This document shows, in pieces, positions 23,601-25,594 of a stretch of DNA of 25,594 nt. This DNA is from a virus: the IMG/VR virus record IMGVR_UViG_3300017758_000119, positions 1 to 25,594 of that record, one strand, 5' to 3'. The notes under the pieces were generated by a model. That model did no database searches and was not told the DNA's origin. It saw nothing but the letters and a program-made list of their open reading frames with translations. Made by a program: the position numbers and the translations under genes. Numbering within the stretch: position 1 is the first letter of the stretch; every line of letters begins with the position of its first letter.

Positions 23601-25594
23601 CAGGTGACATATCAATACGAGTTGGATTCGTTGGATGTTGCCATAGGTAAACACGTCAAGGTAACCAACGCCGATACTGGCGGATGGAAACTGTTTATGA
23701 AGACAGCGACTGGCTTTACCAATGTCGGAACGGAAAATGGCACAATAAGATTAAGCACTAAACTGTATGATTACTCACTGGATGCCACAGGCTTTGCAGG
23801 TGCTGATAATTTTGATGACAACTTTTTTGATCAAGAACCAAGCACAGAGACAAGGAACATCTTGACCGCTTTGAGGGACGACCTATTCATCAACGATTTG
23901 GCAATCGAATACAACACACTATTCTTCACAGGTTTGAGAAAAGTGCTTTCCGAACAGACCTACGTGGATTGGATGTTCAAGACTTCATTTATAAATGTAA
24001 AAAATTCTGTAAGACAACTGGATCAGAGAAAAACTTACACAACCGGAACAGACAGTTGGATAGAAAGTTACATAAACGAGGTCAAACCGTTCCACACAAA
24101 ATTAAGAGAGTACAGACTAGGGTACAACAAGACTGAAACCCAAGACGGTATCTACACAGACTTCGATAATCCACCTTTTTATGACGCAGGCACAGGCAAA
24201 ATTAGACCTTTGAATGTAAACCTAGACACTGATAAACTAACAGAATACCCTTGGCAAATGTGGAATGACTACCACAAGAAGTACGTATCTTCCATAACTG
24301 TCACTGCAGGTGGTTCAGGTTATACTAAAACGCCAACTGTGACAATAGTTGGGGGTACAGTTGCTAGTACAGGGCCATTCCAATTACAGGCAACAAGTTC
24401 AAGTGGATCTACGTCAGGCACGTATGGTTACTACTACCCATTATTCTCCAACCAAACGCAGGCTAAGATATGGGATAGCCAGAATGGTGGTTCAGGCACT
24501 ACAAACACCTACACGTTCGAAGGTTACACAGCGACTTTCTATGGCCCAAGCACATCAATAACTGCCACATCCACAAAGTCGGGTGCATATAAATTATACG
24601 AAACACCTTCGGTAACAGCGGCAACGGCCACGGCAACTATACAGGATGGCGCGGTGACTAAAATTGCTGTGACGGGCATAGGTGCAAATTACACCGCAAC
24701 ACCAACAGTGGTGATCACTGGTGGAACAGACGATGGGTCAACGCCAACAGACACTGCCAAAGCATACCCTAACCTGAGCAACGACCTAGTAAGAGATTTC
24801 GACACCACAATAAAATTTGATAGGGTGTCAAGTACATCCAGGGTGGTGGATTGGACAGCAAGTACAAGTTACGCCTACAACGATCTTTTAAGATACAGTA
24901 ATCAGCTTTACAAAGTGACAAATGCATTTACGTCGACAACTGATTTCGATGAGGGCATAGGCAACCTTTACAAAGTATACGGCAACGAGACCGGAGTCAC
25001 AGCGGCAGACAGGACAAAAGGATTTTACACTCCAGGGTCCGGCATGCCAGGCAACGAATTAGACCAAGTCATGACAGGTGTCGACTACGGTGGAACAATG
25101 GTGACGGGACTATTGTTTTCACAAGAAGCAGGTTGGGACAACGAAGGTTGGTATGATTTCCCATGGGACAACTATGGTGAATCTAGGATCAAGGCATTTA
25201 GGGCAGACGGAACAAACAATGATTACACTTTTGACACTGCTCCAGCAACAACAGATGTGTTCCAGGTGTACATTACACAAGATGATAGCACAAGGAAAAA
25301 ACTTCCTGACTTGATCAGAGGAGATGGATCAACAGTACGCTTTGCAATCACGGAAACACCCGAGGCGAATGCACTTGTTGAGTTCATACCTTTTGACGAC
25401 GACGGTGTGCTAACGCCAACAGATGATAGAACGCTGGATACACTAGTTAAGGGTGGACTGTTCACATCAGCACTTGGACACGCACCTAGCGACATTGTGT
25501 TAGAGGGCGATCAATTTGTGTCACCAGATACAAGTTACGCACCTGAAGAAGTCGTTCCTGGACAGATGTTTGACACAGTAGACATCAAAGTTTA
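14619..25594 (+). CDS. Giant baseplate structural protein in gp7 position (3'-partial)
   Basis: An uninterrupted frame of at least 3,658 codons, still open at the right edge. The position after gp6 is that of T4 gene 7 (wedge, 1032 residues), and the N-terminus ('LPAFYRTDTNQRFLSSTIDP', 'YLPATSRDRMAYQLEP', 'YSWNPAIDYDKLVNYREYYW') is typical of very large structural proteins in marine T4-like phages, annotated gp7-like or VrlC-like as I recall. Domains seen: a cupredoxin-like domain (residues 206-294); a beta-rich region with 'YYWIP'- and 'VYVYLNDVQLL'-type segments; a carbohydrate-binding-like module (about 1667-1703, W1667, W1703); seven FG-GAP-like blades (about 2105-2540); a conserved block 'VDWMFKTSFI' and 'ESYINEVKPFHTKLREY' (about 3117-3165); paired GGSGY-type repeats (about 3231 and 3353); and a second binding-like module from W3412. 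No signal peptide or membrane span is visible at the N-terminus. Wedge assembly plus surface-exposed recognition is the likely role; equivalence to gp7 is inferred. Confidence 0.85.
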   Translation, partial: MADNITNPSANNEVVKQGTNEYRRSVQHLPAFYRTDTNQRFLSSTIDPLIQQGNLERLDGFIGRQDAYTRDVTDRYLPATSRDRMAYQLEPAVTYTNKDTTSINPEDQVQFTGTYDDYLNQIKYFGGNVDNHDRLNKETVYSWNPAIDYDKLVNYREYYWIPEGPGAIEIDTLGPSVVAEYKVEIAEADGSSARGYSFPHRENERNPSITLYRGNTYKFNVNAKGHPFYIMTEPYKSQVSEDGSTSTLFNTGVTNNGADYGTVTFTVPTAGVPDTLYYQCSNHDAMYGILQIRDITSTVKINPDNDIIGVKNYSLRTLDLSNGMKVKFTNSLVPTEYQDKEYYVEGVGDAITLTNVEDLITPGSYATESTILYDSVAYDSRPYAKAYYTPDTTDYITIKRDSLDQNAWSRYNRWFHKSIIEETARVGGFTPNLDEGDRAKRPIIEFDSGLALYNHGTVAKKSVTLYDTVTTDAFSNVVLQTGYIIDGLALAEGMRVIFAADTDPTVKGRIYKVSFATAGDSSQVISLTQEPDGVPGVNDSVFIEFGTDNQGKTFNYDLATTSWQESQQKTKVNQQPLFSMFDNNHVSFDDPTTYPNSSFVGAKVFEFATSDTATEDTVLGIKVKYNTINNVGDIVFDSDHTSGSFTYKSGTTTVTKKLGEGHLHYTTGRTTHNSRSSWIKRTVNSKQRVVRTLIVDATERQLFPIDVYKNSALLSDIEVSVNINGVRKTLTTDYTLVDGTTNKYIKFNNKLAVDDQVRIATYSSADKVSDKGIYEVPQNLSTNSLNEQLGTFTFGQILNHVRDILDRNQEVTGSIPGVSNLRDKPDARLKGGSIQQHEAPLLPAVFSIIDQDSNAITAIDYSNKEYEKWYNAFLTHATGTAYEGVATDRVDEIIAAITPGRNSSFPFYYEDMIGYGENVSKRSYTVMGATQTEYALDSQHTITKTSNRAVYVYLNDVQLLLGTDYTFSTVDDSVVISKALVEGDKIVIKDYEDTTGSYMPPSPTKLGMYPKYTPEIYTDTTYLTNTSVIRKHDGSIIKAYGDERDDLILELEKRIYNNIKVSYDSDLLEINDVMPSAFSSTEYKSTEIDNVMGPDFYQWAGRNNVQYINNTVFSEGSPFTYNYSRSKGRLTGENLPGHWRGIYKYFYDTDAPHVRPWEMLGNSQKPSDWEATYGPAPYTSANDVLWNAIATQTGRYGKPEIKTYLPVDASGNLLDPLAAGVVDNFDIPGRQNAWKFGDQAPAETAWRRSSAFPFTVLKTLALTKPAKFFSNFFDTSRLSTNVSNNQIDTDTGIRRSLATAKYHLETETNNATGVTTRYQTTGYQPYVVNYLVSRNLDAKSFYYDKMKELTVQLSYKLGGFTDKANLKVLTDSVSPGSTAGSKFIPDENYKIVFRTSNPVESFYYSGVLVEKNTDISEDGSTVLPGFKVLGYSTVKPYFSFNYPVKTSTETPVSVGGSITVKQYNTYEENTQTIPYGYVFDTIQDVADFLFGYGYWLETQGFKFNKFSTEIKETLNWSNAVREFLFWTTQDWAPGAAVTVSPAADGFELDTNNSVVGKLRNLAGDYSILDAGGRKIDIKEISTKRIGKTFELGIKSDTVGLYNVALNTVQKEHLLLFDNKTVFSDIIYEPSTGFRQQRLKLVGWKTAGWNGDYYAPGFVFDAAQVTYWLANTDYRIGDSVEYQGKFYVAKTNHNSGTSFVTANWTQKDNKPAPQLIPNFEYKISQFNDFYELETNNFDESQQQLAQRLIGYQSRDYLENLFVNDVSQYKFYQGYIREKGTQNAIDKILKAKYEGEDISLDLYPEWMIRTGNFGNQDSIENIQITMKDNEITKNPQSIELLDNSSDTVSYLGSRGIVKENFYYKPVEYTASTTFSRLDYTKEGVSRDTAQVFKTAGYPQLTQVQHTAFNIADLLNLDINNIKGNDLVWVANKSNNDWDVFRITNVGFKIANLILINDSTQLEITFTGSHGLSAGSRTTQADYFAISNSEETTLNGVYQVSAVPSHKSIIIDYTGNVGFIPALEDGSTADSFGNVLKFISVRLASMDNVNDLLNYAEYKDRVDEIEKPGDKVFADTDSAGLWHVYEKQDPYTSQLILSPDSSTTDQEFGHRIVARNDGRTIIASAPGKGQGEVHFLFRSSSTAGTVFQTQSTATMTENNDNTSRLGDSLSISTDENFVVAGAPFTNTLDSDDSTRQLDSGLIKIYLWNPSTFTYGILNTIRPPTDGSTANDGLNFGHAHKISEPGSSSVRSTATKYLFVSAPGHDSNQGRVYMYTWGVGADGSTYDTWTQDYTIEAPDGGSGQRFGHRLAANDNGDILAVSSLAPGNAGKVEIFRRTSQSNDGSTQNSFALAQTLTGVSADGSSLNTAFGESIAMSKDGTTLIIGAPGVDDGSTGQIDGGAVYYYKWNADGSTNTYTLQQTIKAPDTSNNIKFGTTLDINHDGTRAVIGAEQFASFREMKFDSGETTYDLQDTGIVDLNIGSGGAFTATMYNSKFVIDDSLMIDNVTENDDFGRGVCMTNNRLLVGAPQDNGNVGSDGSTKISKDGTLVCFDLKTDGEYAWKNLVTETPLIDIEKLGKVFEFNNRSKEIGEYYDLYDPIKGRILGVADREINIKTAWDPATYNFGTNANSKTPWAEEHLGETWWNLSTVKWLWYEQDTQEYKQNNWGKIFPGSSIDVYEWTESRLLPSQWNLRAEGSGQTITGTALYGDDSQYSVVERYDSRLDRFVNIYYYWVRGKTTLPENSVVHRKSTVGAVSNLIANPIAFGNRYYAVTDTNKLLVNNVRGLIDDHVVLNVDIRTNNYDGDSHSVWKLAREGDADYRPGNTIEARWWDSLIGKNSTGDLVPDPESAVNERYGNSVRPRQSWYVDRFAALKEIIDYSNTVLKKNQLAGQINLDNLDSKEPEPTAQSLEWDQSVNTYAELTYLNTAELSGSVKYLVKADETANNYWAIYTWDGTEFTRTKLQTYNTSAYWSYTDWYGTDPDVHLMAHNENTPIDKQVTYQYELDSLDVAIGKHVKVTNADTGGWKLFMKTATGFTNVGTENGTIRLSTKLYDYSLDATGFAGADNFDDNFFDQEPSTETRNILTALRDDLFINDLAIEYNTLFFTGLRKVLSEQTYVDWMFKTSFINVKNSVRQLDQRKTYTTGTDSWIESYINEVKPFHTKLREYRLGYNKTETQDGIYTDFDNPPFYDAGTGKIRPLNVNLDTDKLTEYPWQMWNDYHKKYVSSITVTAGGSGYTKTPTVTIVGGTVASTGPFQLQATSSSGSTSGTYGYYYPLFSNQTQAKIWDSQNGGSGTTNTYTFEGYTATFYGPSTSITATSTKSGAYKLYETPSVTAATATATIQDGAVTKIAVTGIGANYTATPTVVITGGTDDGSTPTDTAKAYPNLSNDLVRDFDTTIKFDRVSSTSRVVDWTASTSYAYNDLLRYSNQLYKVTNAFTSTTDFDEGIGNLYKVYGNETGVTAADRTKGFYTPGSGMPGNELDQVMTGVDYGGTMVTGLLFSQEAGWDNEGWYDFPWDNYGESRIKAFRADGTNNDYTFDTAPATTDVFQVYITQDDSTRKKLPDLIRGDGSTVRFAITETPEANALVEFIPFDDDGVLTPTDDRTLDTLVKGGLFTSALGHAPSDIVLEGDQFVSPDTSYAPEEVVPGQMFDTVDIKV
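15234..15500 (+). other. Cupredoxin-like domain inside the giant baseplate protein
   Basis: Residues 206-294 of the giant protein begin with 'ITLYRGNTYKFNV', like the first strands of blue-copper proteins. H226 lies in 'GHPFYI', and 'YYQCSNHDAMYG' gives C280, H283 and M286. This is the full type 1 copper ligand set (His, Cys, His, Met) in the right order, with the Cys-x2-His part as in plastocyanin and a short His-x2-Met. A copper-binding role is inferred; a stabilising metal site without redox function is equally possible. Confidence 0.65.
19617..19727 (+). other. Carbohydrate-binding-like module in the giant protein
   Basis: Residues 1667-1703 read W-x5-Y-x2-GD-x-V-x-Y-x-G-x-x-Y-x-A-x10-... 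ending in NW, the aromatic pattern of CBM5/12-type chitin-binding modules. A second, looser copy starts at W3412 (24852): 'WTASTSYAYNDLLRYSNQLY'. In phage tails such modules often mediate surface contact. The ligand is unknown. Confidence 0.45.
20931..22260 (+). repeat. Seven FG-GAP-like repeats (predicted beta-propeller)
   Basis: Seven segments in the giant protein begin with FG or LG followed by a short strand, then a 'VVAGAP/IIGAP/LFVSAP' strand and often a 'GxVxxYxW' strand. Their phenylalanine or leucine starts are residues 2105, 2162, 2232, 2302, 2366, 2430 and 2509, a spacing of 57-79 residues. This is the blade pattern of FG-GAP (integrin alpha-type) seven-bladed propellers. Complete DxDxDG calcium loops are not seen. 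The repeats have diverged at DNA level, so this is a protein repeat and not a recent duplication. Confidence 0.7.
24309..24731 (+). repeat. Paired GGSGYT..PTVTI repeats
   Basis: Residues about 3231-3245 ('GGSGYTKTPTVTIVGG') and about 3353-3368 ('GIGANYTATPTVVITGG') are two copies of a short beta-repeat common in phage tail proteins. They flank a Tyr/Gly/Ser/Thr-rich segment with 'YYYPLF' and 'YTFEGYTATFYGP', which may be one inserted domain framed by the repeats. Confidence 0.5.

Noticed and set aside
23990-23997. TATAAATG, seven of eight bases of the late promoter octamer.
   Set aside because: It is inside the giant gene, encodes conserved residues of the 'KTSFI' block, and no gene starts nearby.
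1-25594. tRNA genes, CRISPR arrays, insertion sequences or attachment sites.
   Set aside because: No cloverleaf-like sequence, regular direct-repeat array, transposase motif or terminal inverted repeat was noticed; nearly all bases are accounted for by phage genes.

Overview
The window is a piece of the genome of a T4-like myovirus (tailed phage with a contractile tail), most like the marine T4-like phages that infect cyanobacteria or SAR11-type bacteria. This rests on recognisable T4 orthologues (gp46, gp47, gp55, gp48, gp53, gp5, gp25, gp6 and a gp7-position protein), on a perfect T4-type late promoter octamer (TATAAATA at 5841-5848), and on accessory genes common in marine phages (2OG-Fe(II) oxygenase, FkbM methyltransferase). 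Base composition is moderately AT-rich (about 40% GC by eye) and arginine is written mostly as AGG/AGA. The host cannot be determined from the sequence. No tRNA, rRNA, CRISPR array, insertion sequence or strong hairpin terminator was seen. The window is almost completely coding.

Layout. (1) Positions 1-1193, rightward: the 3' part of a 2OG-Fe(II) oxygenase gene cut by the left edge, overlapping by 8 nt a gene for a short protein that looks like a PLP-dependent aminotransferase large domain. (2) Positions 1163-5749, leftward: from its promoter-proximal end, gp55 (late sigma factor), gp47 (Mre11/SbcD-like nuclease), a 77-residue protein of unknown function, gp46 (Rad50/SbcC-like ATPase) and an FkbM methyltransferase, tightly packed or overlapping. 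Its last gene overlaps the 3' end of the rightward aminotransferase-like gene by 31 nt. (3) Positions 5750-5892: a 143-nt divergent intergenic region holding the late promoter. (4) Positions 5893-25594, rightward: the baseplate operon gp48, gp53, a 713-residue hub-like protein, gp5 without a lysozyme domain, gp25, an enlarged gp6, and an enormous gene (at least 3,658 codons, open at the right edge) in the position of T4 gene 7.

How the genes fit together. gp46/gp47 form the recombination nuclease that processes phage DNA ends. gp55 is the sigma factor that reads TATAAATA promoters, so the leftward operon encodes the factor that should switch on the divergent baseplate operon 144 nt away. The baseplate genes are arranged for coupled translation: three junctions are TAATG one-base overlaps, each preceded by an in-gene AGGAT. 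The only gap longer than 9 nt in this operon, between gp25 and gp6, contains a second late-promoter-like octamer (CATAAATA).

The most unusual feature is the giant gp7-position protein. It carries a cupredoxin-like domain with a complete His-Cys-His-Met ligand set, seven FG-GAP-like blades that could form a beta-propeller, carbohydrate-binding-like modules, paired GGSGY-type repeats and a recurrent DGST tetrapeptide. This suggests a baseplate protein built out into a large surface-exposed, possibly host-sensing or adhesive structure.
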